From DASYCK01 sp036500205 (GTDB taxonomy: Bacteria; Myxococcota_A; Polyangia; Fen-1088): a stretch of DNA of 64,000 bases. The position numbers and the translations under genes are program-made. The stretch spans positions 62,001 to 126,000 of the forward strand of contig DASYCK010000041.1 in the NCBI GenBank assembly GCA_036500205.1, given 5' to 3'. Below are positions 45,826-53,777 of the stretch, piece after piece (positions within the stretch are counted from its first letter, which is position 1; each line of letters begins with the position of its first letter). A model generated the notes under the pieces. That model saw only the letters and a list, made by a program, of their open reading frames with translations. It did no database searches and was not told the origin of the DNA.

Positions 45826-46214
45826 GGCACGCAGGGGGGCGCTGCCCCCCTACGATACCCCCCGAAAAGAACGGCTCCGGACCTGTTAGGCGGGTCCGGA
45901 CTTGCTCGGCGGACGCTTTCTCCGGCGGGCTGAGCCCGCCTCCGATGCCGGGGAGGACTTTGTCCTCCCTGCGACCCTCCTGAAGAGTTGGCTGGTCGCG
46001 CAACGCGCCTGCCCAGTGGTCCACCTACGGGGTGATGCAAAAATTCTTCACCTCTCCCAGAATGGGAGAGGTCGGCCCGGAGGGCCGGGTGAGGGCGGCG
46101 GGCGACCTGCTTCCGAGGCGCTGTCGTCGCGTGGATGCCGACTTCGAAGCGAGAGGTGTCGGGGGCCCCCAGATCCTCGTTGATCCCGGCTAACGTGGGG
46201 ACTAGAAGAGTCGC
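45826..46214. repeat. 389-base intergenic mosaic of perfect hairpins
   Basis: This spacer holds no gene. It contains six stem-loops with perfect stems: 45834-45850, 45876-45900 (8-bp stem, 9-base loop), 45924-45940 (8 bp), 45951-45969 (8 bp, TTT loop), 46051-46071 (8 bp) and 46073-46087 (6 bp). GGGGGCCCCC is at 46161-46170. It looks like a cluster of mobile-type intergenic palindromic repeats, or a highly structured purH leader. Confidence 0.6.
45834..45850 (+). terminator. Terminator-like hairpin after the aldolase gene
   Basis: GGGGGGC, a GCT loop and GCCCCCC start eight bases after the aldolase stop. No T tract follows, so it may only pause transcription or protect the 3' end. Confidence 0.45.
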
Positions 46215-47786
46215 GTGTCGAAGCTAACGCGTGCGCTGTTTTCAGTTTCCGACAAGACCGGTCTCGCCGAATTCGGTCGTGCGCTGTCACGGGCCGGCGT
46301 CGAGCTGCTGGCGAGCGGGGGGACCGCGAAGGCGCTGGCCTCTTCCGGCGTGCCGGTGCGCGAGGTCAGCGACTTCACTGGCGCCCCCGAGATCCTCGAC
46401 GGGCGGGTGAAGACGTTGCACCCGCGTATCCACGGCGGGCTGCTGGGACGTCCCACGCCGAAGCATCGCGAGGAGATGCAGAAGGCGGGGCTGTCGCCCA
46501 TCGATCTGGCCGTGGTGAACCTTTATCCGTTCCGCGAGACGGTGGAGAAGGGGGCCCCGTTCGAGGACATCATCGAGAACATCGACATCGGTGGCCCGGC
46601 GATGATCCGCTCGGCCGCGAAGAACCACGAGCGGGTCGCCGTGGTGGTCGATCCCGCCGACTACGCCCGCGTGGCCGCCGAGATCGAGGCCACGGGCGAG
46701 GTGTCGCCCGCGCTGCGGTTCGAGCTGGCCTGCAAGGCGTTCGCGCACACGGCCGCCTACGACGGCGCCATCGCCTCGTACCTGTCGCGGCTGTCGGCCC
46801 CCGAAGCCGCTCCCGTGGAGTTTCCCCGCACGCAGCACTGGTCGACGACGCTGTCGCGCCCGCTGCGCTACGGCGAGAACCCGCACCAGAAGGCCGCGTT
46901 CTACGCGCTGCCCGCCACCGCCGGACTGTCGCTGCCCCAGGCCGAGGTTCTCCAGGGCAAGGAGCTCTCGTACAACAACCTCCTCGACCTCGACGCGGCC
47001 ATGCGGCTCGGCGCCGAGTTCACGTTGCCCGCCGTCACCATCATCAAGCACACCAACCCCTGCGGTTGCGCCGTCTCCGAGGCGGGCGTGCTCGATGCCT
47101 ACCGCCGCGCCCGAGAGACCGATCCCGTGTCGGCGTTCGGCGGCATCGTCGCCGTCAACCGCCCTGTCGACGCCGCGCTCGGCGCCGAGCTGAGCGAGAC
47201 ATTCCTGGAGTGCGTGATCGCGCCCAGCTACGCGCCCGAGGCGCTGGCCGTGCTGTCGACGAAGAAGAACCTCCGGCTGCTGACGTACGACTTCGTGGCG
47301 GCGGCCGCGCGCGAGAAGGCTGGCCCGGCCGTGCACGAGGTGCGCAGCGTCTCGGGCGGCTTCCTCGTGCAGACGCGCGACCTGCAGACCGCCTCCGCCG
47401 CCGACGGCAAGGTGGTCACGAAGCGCGCCCCCACCGCCGCCGAGCTGGCCGACCTCGACTTCGCCTGGCGTGTCTCGAAGCACGTGAAGTCGAACGCCAT
47501 CGTGTTCGCCGGCGCTGGCCGCACCCTGGGCGTGGGCGCCGGCCAGATGTCGCGCGTCGATTCGGTGCGCATCGCCGTGTCGAAGGCCCGCGTGCCGCTG
47601 ACGGGGGCCGTGGTGGCGTCGGACGCGTTCTTCCCCTTCCGCGATGGCGTCGACGAGGCGGCGAGGGCGGGGGTCTCCGCGATCATCGAGCCGGGCGGCT
47701 CCGTGCGCGACGAGGAAGTGATCGCCGCCGCCGACGAGCACGGCATCGCCATGGTCTTCATCGGCGAGCGGCACTTCAAGCACTAG
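46215..47786 (+). CDS. purH: Bifunctional AICAR formyltransferase / IMP cyclohydrolase
   Basis: This 523-residue enzyme catalyses the last two steps of IMP synthesis. It starts at GTG 46215 with AGAAGAG upstream. The N-terminal IMP cyclohydrolase (MGS-like) domain includes FSVSDKTGLAEFG, GRVKTLHPRIHGGLL and VVNLYPF; the formyltransferase domain includes LRYGENPHQKA, IIKHTNPCGCAVSE and SNAIVFAGAGRTLGVGAGQM. It opens a purine operon; purD follows after 11 bases. Confidence 0.95.
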   Translation: MSKLTRALFSVSDKTGLAEFGRALSRAGVELLASGGTAKALASSGVPVREVSDFTGAPEILDGRVKTLHPRIHGGLLGRPTPKHREEMQKAGLSPIDLAVVNLYPFRETVEKGAPFEDIIENIDIGGPAMIRSAAKNHERVAVVVDPADYARVAAEIEATGEVSPALRFELACKAFAHTAAYDGAIASYLSRLSAPEAAPVEFPRTQHWSTTLSRPLRYGENPHQKAAFYALPATAGLSLPQAEVLQGKELSYNNLLDLDAAMRLGAEFTLPAVTIIKHTNPCGCAVSEAGVLDAYRRARETDPVSAFGGIVAVNRPVDAALGAELSETFLECVIAPSYAPEALAVLSTKKNLRLLTYDFVAAAAREKAGPAVHEVRSVSGGFLVQTRDLQTASAADGKVVTKRAPTAAELADLDFAWRVSKHVKSNAIVFAGAGRTLGVGAGQMSRVDSVRIAVSKARVPLTGAVVASDAFFPFRDGVDEAARAGVSAIIEPGGSVRDEEVIAAADEHGIAMVFIGERHFKH

Positions 47787-47797
47787 GACGACGGCCG

Positions 47798-49102
47798 ATG
47801 GCGAAGATCCTGTTGGTCGGCGGCGGCGGGCGCGAGCACGCGCTCGCCTGGAAGCTGGTCACCAGCCCCCGCTGCGACGAGCTGGTAGTGGCGCCAGGAA
47901 ATCCCGGGATCGGGCGGCTGCCCAAGGTCCGCGTCGCCGCGGTCAGGGCCGAGGACACGGTGGCGCTGGTGGCGCTGGCGCGCGCCGCCGCGGTCGACCT
48001 GGTGGTGTGCGGCCCCGAAGGTCCGCTGGCGGCGGGGCTGGGCGACGCCATGCGCGCGGCCGGCTTCGCCTTCTTCGGCCCTTCGCGCGCCGCCGCCGAG
48101 ATCGAGGGGAGCAAGGCCTTCGCGAAGCAGCTGATGGCCGAGGCGGGCGTGCCCACCGCGGCGTTCGGCGTGTTCGAGGACGTCGCCGCCGCCGAGCGCT
48201 TCATCGACGCGCAGCCCGGGCCGGTGGTGGTGAAGGCTGACGGGCTGTGCGCCGGCAAGGGGGTGGTGGTGGCCGACACCAGGGACGAATCGAAGGCCGC
48301 CGTGCGGCGCATGCTCGCCGACGGCGAGTTCGGCGCGGCCGGGGCGCGCGTGGTGCTGGAAGAGCGGCTCTACGGACGCGAGGTGTCGATGATGGCGCTC
48401 TGCGACGGCGAGCGCATCGCCATGCTGGCCTCCGCCGAGGACCACAAGGCCGTGTTCGACGGCGATCGCGGCCCGAACACGGGGGGCATGGGCACGTACT
48501 CACCGTCGCCGCGGGTCGACGCCGCGTCGACCCGTGACATCATCGCGCGGATCTTCGACCCGACCGTGGCGGCCCTGCGCGCGCAGGGCCGGACCTTTCG
48601 CGGGCTGCTGTACGGTGGGCTCATCCTCACGCGCGATCGCGGGCCCATGGTCATCGAATGGAACTGCCGCTTCGGAGATCCCGAGACGCAGGTGGTGATG
48701 GCGCGGATGCAGGACGATCTGCTCCCCTGGCTGGAGGGGGCGGCGGTGGGGCGTCTGCCCGACGGCGAGCCCCGCTTCGTCGCCGACGCCGCCGTGTGCG
48801 TGGTGCTGGCGGCGGCGAACTACCCCGGCACGCCGCGCGCCGGCGATCCGATCTCCCTGGGCGACCTCGACGCCCCGCCAGGTGAAAAAGGTCCGTGGAC
48901 GTTCCACGCCGGAACCCGCTGGGACGCCGAGCGCGAACAGCTGGTCACGGCGGGGGGACGTGTGCTGGGGATCGTGGCGCGCGGTTCCGACTTGGCAGCG
49001 GCCCGCTCGACGGTGTATTCCGCCATGGGGACAGGCCCCGGGCAGATCGGCTTCGCGGGGATGCATTTCAGAACCGACATTGGAACGCGAGGAGACGCAT
49101 GA
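47798..49102 (+). CDS. purD: Phosphoribosylamine-glycine ligase
   Basis: This 434-residue ATP-grasp enzyme forms glycinamide ribonucleotide. The start is set by the conserved MAKILLVGGGGREHALAWKL at 47798; the frame is open upstream within purH but that part is not coding. ATP-grasp features include GPVVVKADGLCAGKGV, PNTGGMGTYSP and EWNCRFGDPETQ. purE overlaps its stop by ATGA. Confidence 0.95.
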   Translation: MAKILLVGGGGREHALAWKLVTSPRCDELVVAPGNPGIGRLPKVRVAAVRAEDTVALVALARAAAVDLVVCGPEGPLAAGLGDAMRAAGFAFFGPSRAAAEIEGSKAFAKQLMAEAGVPTAAFGVFEDVAAAERFIDAQPGPVVVKADGLCAGKGVVVADTRDESKAAVRRMLADGEFGAAGARVVLEERLYGREVSMMALCDGERIAMLASAEDHKAVFDGDRGPNTGGMGTYSPSPRVDAASTRDIIARIFDPTVAALRAQGRTFRGLLYGGLILTRDRGPMVIEWNCRFGDPETQVVMARMQDDLLPWLEGAAVGRLPDGEPRFVADAAVCVVLAAANYPGTPRAGDPISLGDLDAPPGEKGPWTFHAGTRWDAEREQLVTAGGRVLGIVARGSDLAAARSTVYSAMGTGPGQIGFAGMHFRTDIGTRGDA

Positions 49103-49599
49103 GCATCGACGTGGCAATCATGATGGGATCGAAGTCCGACCTCGAGGTGATGCGGCCGGCGGCCAAGGTGCTGACCGCGCTGGGCCTGGCCATCGAGGTG
49201 CGCGTGCTGTCGGCGCACCGCACGCCGGCCGAGACGGCCGGCTTCGTTCGCGACGCCGCCGCCGGCGGCTGCAAGGTGTTCATCTGCGCGGCGGGCGGGG
49301 CGGCCCACCTGGCGGGTGCCGTGGCGGCGCACACCACCCGACCGGTCATCGGCGTGCCGATCAACGGCGGGTCATTGGGCGGGTTCGACGCGCTGCTGTC
49401 GACGGTGATGATGCCGCCGGGCATGCCGGTGGCGACCGTGGCCGTCGGCGGGGCCGAGAACGCCGGCCTGCTGGCCGCGCAGATCGTCGCCGTCGGTGAT
49501 CCGGCGCTGGCCCGCAAGGTCGAGGCCGAGCGGCAGTCGCGACGCGACAAGGTCCTGGCGTCCGACGCCGAGGTGAAGGCGGAATTTTCCCGCGGCTGA
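49099..49599 (+). CDS. purE: 5-(carboxyamino)imidazole ribonucleotide mutase
   Basis: This encodes 166 residues, its ATG overlapping the purD stop. The signatures IMMGSKSDLEVM, RVLSAHRTP and PINGGSLGGFDALLSTVMMP are those of PurE, which carboxylates AIR in purine synthesis. Class I enzymes need PurK for their substrate; purK is not in this window and must be elsewhere if the pathway is of that type. Confidence 0.94.
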   Translation: MSIDVAIMMGSKSDLEVMRPAAKVLTALGLAIEVRVLSAHRTPAETAGFVRDAAAGGCKVFICAAGGAAHLAGAVAAHTTRPVIGVPINGGSLGGFDALLSTVMMPPGMPVATVAVGGAENAGLLAAQIVAVGDPALARKVEAERQSRRDKVLASDAEVKAEFSRG

Positions 49600-49612
49600 G
49601 GGCGGTGCCCAG

Positions 49613-50200
49613 GTGGCTCACGCGTTCCCGGAAGAGATTGCGTTCGCGGTCGAGGCGCTCCGCCGCGGCGAGGTGGTCGCCTACCCGACGGAGACGTTCT
49701 ACGGGCTGGGCGTGAGCGCGCTCGACGAGCTGGCGCTGGCGCGTTTGCGTCTTTTGAAGGGGCGGGGCGCCGAGAAGGCGATCTCGATCCTGGTGGGCGA
49801 CGTGGCGATGCTCGACCTCGTGTGCGCGCCGCTGTCGCCGCTGGCGCGCCGCCTGGTCACGAAGTACTGGCCGGGACCGTTGACCTTGGTGCTGCCGGCG
49901 CGCCCCGGCCTGCCCGCGCCGCTGGTGCAGGAAGATTGCGTCGCCGTGCGCGTGTCGTCCCACCCCACCGCCCAGGCGCTGGTGAAGGCGTTCGGCGCGC
50001 CGCTGACGACCACCAGCGCGAACCGCGCCGGCGATCCGCCGGCCTGCACGCCCGAGGCGGTCGAGGAAGCGTTCGAGGGGCGCTGCCGCGTGCTGCACGC
50101 GGGGGCCACGCCCGGGGGCGCCGCCAGCACCGTGGCGCGCGTGCGCGGCGCGACGCTGGAGATCTTGCGCCAGGGGGCGGTCGAGCCCGAGGCGGATTGA
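49613..50200 (+). CDS. L-threonylcarbamoyladenylate synthase (Sua5/YrdC family)
   Basis: This encodes 195 residues from a GTG. The YrdC/Sua5 fold is shown by VVAYPTETFYGLGVSA, KYWPGPLTLVLPA and PLTTTSANRAGDPPA. These enzymes condense threonine, bicarbonate and ATP to threonylcarbamoyl-AMP for t6A37 modification of tRNA. It has only the YrdC domain, so it corresponds to TsaC rather than full Sua5. It follows purE by 13 bases and its stop overlaps the next start (TGATG). Confidence 0.88.
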   Translation: MAHAFPEEIAFAVEALRRGEVVAYPTETFYGLGVSALDELALARLRLLKGRGAEKAISILVGDVAMLDLVCAPLSPLARRLVTKYWPGPLTLVLPARPGLPAPLVQEDCVAVRVSSHPTAQALVKAFGAPLTTTSANRAGDPPACTPEAVEEAFEGRCRVLHAGATPGGAASTVARVRGATLEILRQGAVEPEAD

Positions 50201-50967
50201 TGTCGGCGGATTCGGCCGACCTCGGACCCGACGACGACGCGCACACGGTCGACACGCTGTTCCGGGCGCGCGTGACGTTCCTGCAACCAGTTCGCGGCTT
50301 CCGGTCGAGCCTGGATCCGGTGCTGCTGGCGTCGTTCGTCCGCCCGCCGTTCGGCCGCTTCGTCGACATCGGCTGCGCCACCGGGGCGCTGGCGTTCTCG
50401 CTGGCGGCGATGGACGACGGCGCCACGGGCGTGGCGATCGAGATCCAGCCGCGGCTTGCCCGGCTGGCCCGCCGCGGGCTGCCCCGAAACGACTTCGCCG
50501 CGCGCCTCGCCATCGTCGAGGGGGACGTGCGGCGAATCGTCGGTCGCAAGCCGGTCGAGCGGGGTGGTTTCGATCTCGTCGTCAGCAACCCGCCGTTTCG
50601 ACCGCTGGCGGGCGGCTTCACCTCGCCCGACAGCGAGGTAGCCCAGGCTCATCACGAGCTGACGTTGACGCTGGCCGAATGTCTCGACGCCGCCGCGGCG
50701 TTGCGCAAGCCGACCGGTCGGATCGCCATCGTCTTCCTGGCGACCCGCGTGGGCGAGCTGCTGAGCGGGCTGGCGGCGCGCGGGCTGGCGCCGCGCCGCT
50801 TGCGCTTCGCGCACGCCACGCCCGACAAGCCGGCGACGCGCGTGCTGGTCGAGGCAGGCGCGATGTCGGACCCGGTCCCGCCGTGCGAGGTCGAGCCACC
50901 GCTCGTGCTGCGCGGGCCGGCCGGGCACAGCGACGAGATGCGCCGGATCCTCGGCGAAAGTGGATAG
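50200..50967 (+). CDS. N6-adenine methyltransferase, TrmN6/tRNA1(Val)-like
   Basis: This encodes 255 residues from the ATG overlapping the tsaC-like stop. The SAM-binding motif is VDIGCATGALAFSLAA, and the catalytic motif is SNPPFRPL (NPPF), as in N6-adenine methyltransferases. The start, TFLQPVRGFRSSLDPVLLAS, closely matches the tRNA1(Val) A37 methyltransferase TrmN6/YfiC pattern. Position next to a tRNA t6A gene fits a tRNA target, although a methyltransferase of rRNA or protein cannot be excluded. Confidence 0.84.
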   Translation: MSADSADLGPDDDAHTVDTLFRARVTFLQPVRGFRSSLDPVLLASFVRPPFGRFVDIGCATGALAFSLAAMDDGATGVAIEIQPRLARLARRGLPRNDFAARLAIVEGDVRRIVGRKPVERGGFDLVVSNPPFRPLAGGFTSPDSEVAQAHHELTLTLAECLDAAAALRKPTGRIAIVFLATRVGELLSGLAARGLAPRRLRFAHATPDKPATRVLVEAGAMSDPVPPCEVEPPLVLRGPAGHSDEMRRILGESG

Positions 50968-51062
50968 GCCGGGCGACGATCCGTCGTCGTAACCACCCTG
51001 CCGGCGTCGCTTTCCCGGGAAATAGCGTCTCGTCGCGGCGCGGCGGTGGAGTAGAAAAGCGC

Positions 51063-51113
51063 ATGCGTTCCTCGGCCTCCTCGCCGGCTGCGAAGCCAGG
51101 GTCTGAACGGTGA
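51063..51113 (+). CDS. 16-codon leader ORF overlapping the histidine kinase start
   Basis: ATG at 51063 opens a 16-residue frame, MRSSASSPAAKPGSER, whose TGA (51111-51113) overlaps the GTG of the kinase. TAGAAA lies five bases upstream of the ATG. Translation could couple to the kinase, which has no good ribosome site of its own. It may be coincidence. Confidence 0.35.
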   Translation: MRSSASSPAAKPGSER

Positions 51114-53707
51114 GCGAGGCTCCGCCGCGGGGGACGATCGAAGGAGAGGCGGAGCTTCGTCTGGTGATGGACGCGTTGCCGCTCCTCGTCTCGATCGTCA
51201 CCGCCGACGAGCGCTACGGCTTCGTCAACAAGGCCTACGAGACATGGTTCGGCATCCCGGCCGGGCAGCTGCTCGGCCGGACCTTGAGAGAGGTCATCGG
51301 CGAGGCCGCCCTCGCACGCCTCGGTCCAAACGTGCGCCGCGCGCTGGCCGGCGAGACCTTCTCGTTCGAACAGACCAACGTTCCCTACCGCCTCGGGGGG
51401 ACCAAGGACGTCAAGGTCTCCTTCGTGTCCCGACGGACCGCCGATGGCGCGCCGGATGGCTACTTCGCGCTGCTCGAGGACGTCACGACCCAGCGCCGCG
51501 CCGAGGCCGCGCTCGAGCAGCAGGCGCTCGAGCGCTCGCGGCTACTCGACGAGGCCCGCCAGGCCCAGCGCGAGGGGCAGGCGGCGCTCGAGGCGCTGGA
51601 GGGAGCGCTGGCCGACGCGGCCCGGCTGAACGTTCAGCTCGGCGAGGCCGAGAACGTGCTGCGCGCGCTGGTCGACAATCTCCCCGTGCTGGCCTGGTCG
51701 GCGCAGCCCGACGGCCGCGTCGACTTTTACAACCAGCGTTGGTTCGACTACACGGGCACCACGCTGGACGAGATGAGGGACTGGGGCTGGGGGGGCGTGC
51801 ACGATGCGGCGATCCTCCCCAAGGTCGTGCAGAGGTGGAAGCATTCGCTGGCGACCGGCGAGCCGTTCGAGATGGAGTTTCCCCTGCGCCGCGCCGATGG
51901 TGCCTTCCGCTGGTTCCTCACCCGCATCCGGCCGTTGCGCGACAGCACCGGGAAGACGGTGCGCTGGTTCGGCACGAACGCGGACATTCACGAGCAACGC
52001 GAGACGGGAAAGCGCGCCGAGGAGGCCAGCCGCAGCAAGGACGAGTTTCTTGCCACCGCGTCGCACGAGCTGCGCACGCCGCTCACGGCGATCCTTGGCT
52101 GGGCGCGAATGCTCCGCTCGGGCAAGGTCGATCCCAGTGGCTACGCGCGCGGTCTCGAGACGATCGAGCGGAACGCCAAGGCGCAGGTGCAGCTGATCGA
52201 GGACATCCTGGACGGCTCACGGATCCTCACCGGCAAGCTGCACCTGGAGATTCGCCCGCTCGATCTGACGGCGCTGGTGCGCGCCGCCCTCGACGCCGTG
52301 CGGCCGGCGGTCGAGGCCAAGGGGATCGATCTCTCCGTGGAGGTGGACCCGCAGGCGGCGCGGGTCGTCGGCGATCCGGAGCGACTGCAGCAGGTGGTGT
52401 GGAACCTGGCGAACAACGCGGTCAAGTTCACGCCACGGGGCGGTGCGGTCGCGGTGACCCTGGCGCGCGTGGGGACCTCCATCGAGCTCACGGTCTCGGA
52501 TTCGGGGCAGGGGATCAGCGCCGAATTCCTACCCCACGTGTTCGAGCGCTTTCGCCAGGCCGAGGGGAGCACCACCCGCCGCCACGGTGGCCTGGGCCTG
52601 GGGCTGGCCATCGTCCGCCACCTCGTCGAGGCGCACGGTGGCACGGTCCGGGCGGAGAGCGCGGGCGAGGGGCGGGGAGCGCGGTTCATCGTGCTGCTCC
52701 CCGTGCAGGCGGTCTACCGCGAGGAAGCCGACACCGATGTTCCGCGCGCCACGCCCGTCCCCGAGGCGGCCCCGGCGATGGAGGGCGCCGCCACCCTGAT
52801 CGGCGTGAAGATCGTGGTCGTCGACGACGAGGCCGACGCGCGCGATCTGGTGGCGATGGTGCTGCGCGCAAACGGCGCCGACGTGGCGACCGCCTCGAAC
52901 GCCACCGAGGGGATCGAGCTCGTCGCCGCGAACGCGCCCCAGATTCTGATCAGCGACGTCGGCATGCCCGAGATGGACGGCTACGAGCTCATCCGCAGGG
53001 TGCGGACCTCGACAGGGACGCACGGTGCCCAGCTTCCCGCCATCGCGCTCACCGCTTACTCGCGCGAGCAGGATCGCCGCCTGGCGCTCGAGGCGGGCTT
53101 CCAGACACACGTGGCCAAGCCGGTCGAGCCGGCTGAGCTCGTGCGCGTGGTGGTCGGTCTCATCAAGTTCGTGGGCCGGCAGTCGTCGCCGCTCGGGCGT
53201 GAGGTGGCGCTCGAAAAGGCGGACACCTTCCTGAAGTTCGAGAAGATCCTCGAGACCCAGGGGATTCACGAGGCGCTGCGCTTCCTGAACAGCCGCACCT
53301 CGCACCGCTTCACGGCGATGTACCGCTTCGATCCCCCCACGCTGCGAAACCTGCTGCTCGTCGACTCCTACGCCCCCGACACCAGGACCGGCGTCGACGC
53401 GCCCATGGTCGAGACCTACTGTTCGATCGTGGGCCAGACGGAGCACAGCTTCACCACCGAGGACACCCGTCGTGACGAGCGCCTGCGCGATCACCCGGCG
53501 CGACAGACCGTCGTCTCGTACAGTGGCGTGCTGCTGCGCGACGAGGACGGCCAGCCGTTCGGCACGCTGTGCCACTTCGATCTCGTCCCCTGCGACATCC
53601 CGGTGCGGGAGATGCCGCTGCTGGAGGCGGCCGCGCCGCTGCTGATGCGGGCGCTGCGACAATCGATCTCGCGGGAGGCAGCGGCCCGAGATCGGGGCGT
53701 GACCTGA
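51110..53707 (+). CDS. Hybrid sensor histidine kinase with PAS, receiver and C-terminal GAF domains
   Basis: This 865-residue cytoplasmic protein has no membrane segment. It has PAS1 (about 12-130; MDALPLLVSIVTADERYGF), a coiled coil (130-185), PAS2 (185-310; GTNADIHE at its end), HisKA with H319 in SHELRTPLTA, HATPase (NNAVKFTPRGG, GLGLGLAIVRHL), a receiver (about 565-680; phosphoacceptor D616 in SDVGMPEMDG) and a GAF domain (700-860). A GAF after the receiver is unusual. It may sense a soluble cue through PAS or GAF and phosphorylate an unlinked regulator. The start GTG is decided by the overlapping leader ORF. Signal unknown. Confidence 0.9.
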   Translation: MSEAPPRGTIEGEAELRLVMDALPLLVSIVTADERYGFVNKAYETWFGIPAGQLLGRTLREVIGEAALARLGPNVRRALAGETFSFEQTNVPYRLGGTKDVKVSFVSRRTADGAPDGYFALLEDVTTQRRAEAALEQQALERSRLLDEARQAQREGQAALEALEGALADAARLNVQLGEAENVLRALVDNLPVLAWSAQPDGRVDFYNQRWFDYTGTTLDEMRDWGWGGVHDAAILPKVVQRWKHSLATGEPFEMEFPLRRADGAFRWFLTRIRPLRDSTGKTVRWFGTNADIHEQRETGKRAEEASRSKDEFLATASHELRTPLTAILGWARMLRSGKVDPSGYARGLETIERNAKAQVQLIEDILDGSRILTGKLHLEIRPLDLTALVRAALDAVRPAVEAKGIDLSVEVDPQAARVVGDPERLQQVVWNLANNAVKFTPRGGAVAVTLARVGTSIELTVSDSGQGISAEFLPHVFERFRQAEGSTTRRHGGLGLGLAIVRHLVEAHGGTVRAESAGEGRGARFIVLLPVQAVYREEADTDVPRATPVPEAAPAMEGAATLIGVKIVVVDDEADARDLVAMVLRANGADVATASNATEGIELVAANAPQILISDVGMPEMDGYELIRRVRTSTGTHGAQLPAIALTAYSREQDRRLALEAGFQTHVAKPVEPAELVRVVVGLIKFVGRQSSPLGREVALEKADTFLKFEKILETQGIHEALRFLNSRTSHRFTAMYRFDPPTLRNLLLVDSYAPDTRTGVDAPMVETYCSIVGQTEHSFTTEDTRRDERLRDHPARQTVVSYSGVLLRDEDGQPFGTLCHFDLVPCDIPVREMPLLEAAAPLLMRALRQSISREAAARDRGVT

Positions 53708-53737
53708 CGGCGCGCGGCGCGGAATGGCCGGTATTCA

Positions 53738-53765
53738 CCAGGCGATCCGCCTGGTCTCTTGTTGT
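53738..53765 (+). terminator. Rho-independent terminator after the histidine kinase gene
   Basis: CCAGGCG (53738-53744), an ATC loop and CGCCTGG (53748-53754) form a perfect stem followed by T-rich TCTCTTGTTGT. It lies 30 bases after the kinase stop. Confidence 0.6.
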
Positions 53766-53770
53766 AGTGT
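53765..53770 (+). promoter_or_regulatory. Putative -10 hexamer (TAGTGT) for the Cys-rich lipoprotein
   Basis: TAGTGT sits seven bases before a GTG at 53778 and directly after the terminator. No Shine-Dalgarno sequence is present, again suggesting a leaderless message. Confidence 0.3.
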
Positions 53771-53777
53771 TGGCCCC

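Noticed and set aside
45826..46214. Purine riboswitch upstream of purH
   Set aside because: The hairpins do not form the three-way junction with conserved pyrimidine loops expected for a purine riboswitch.
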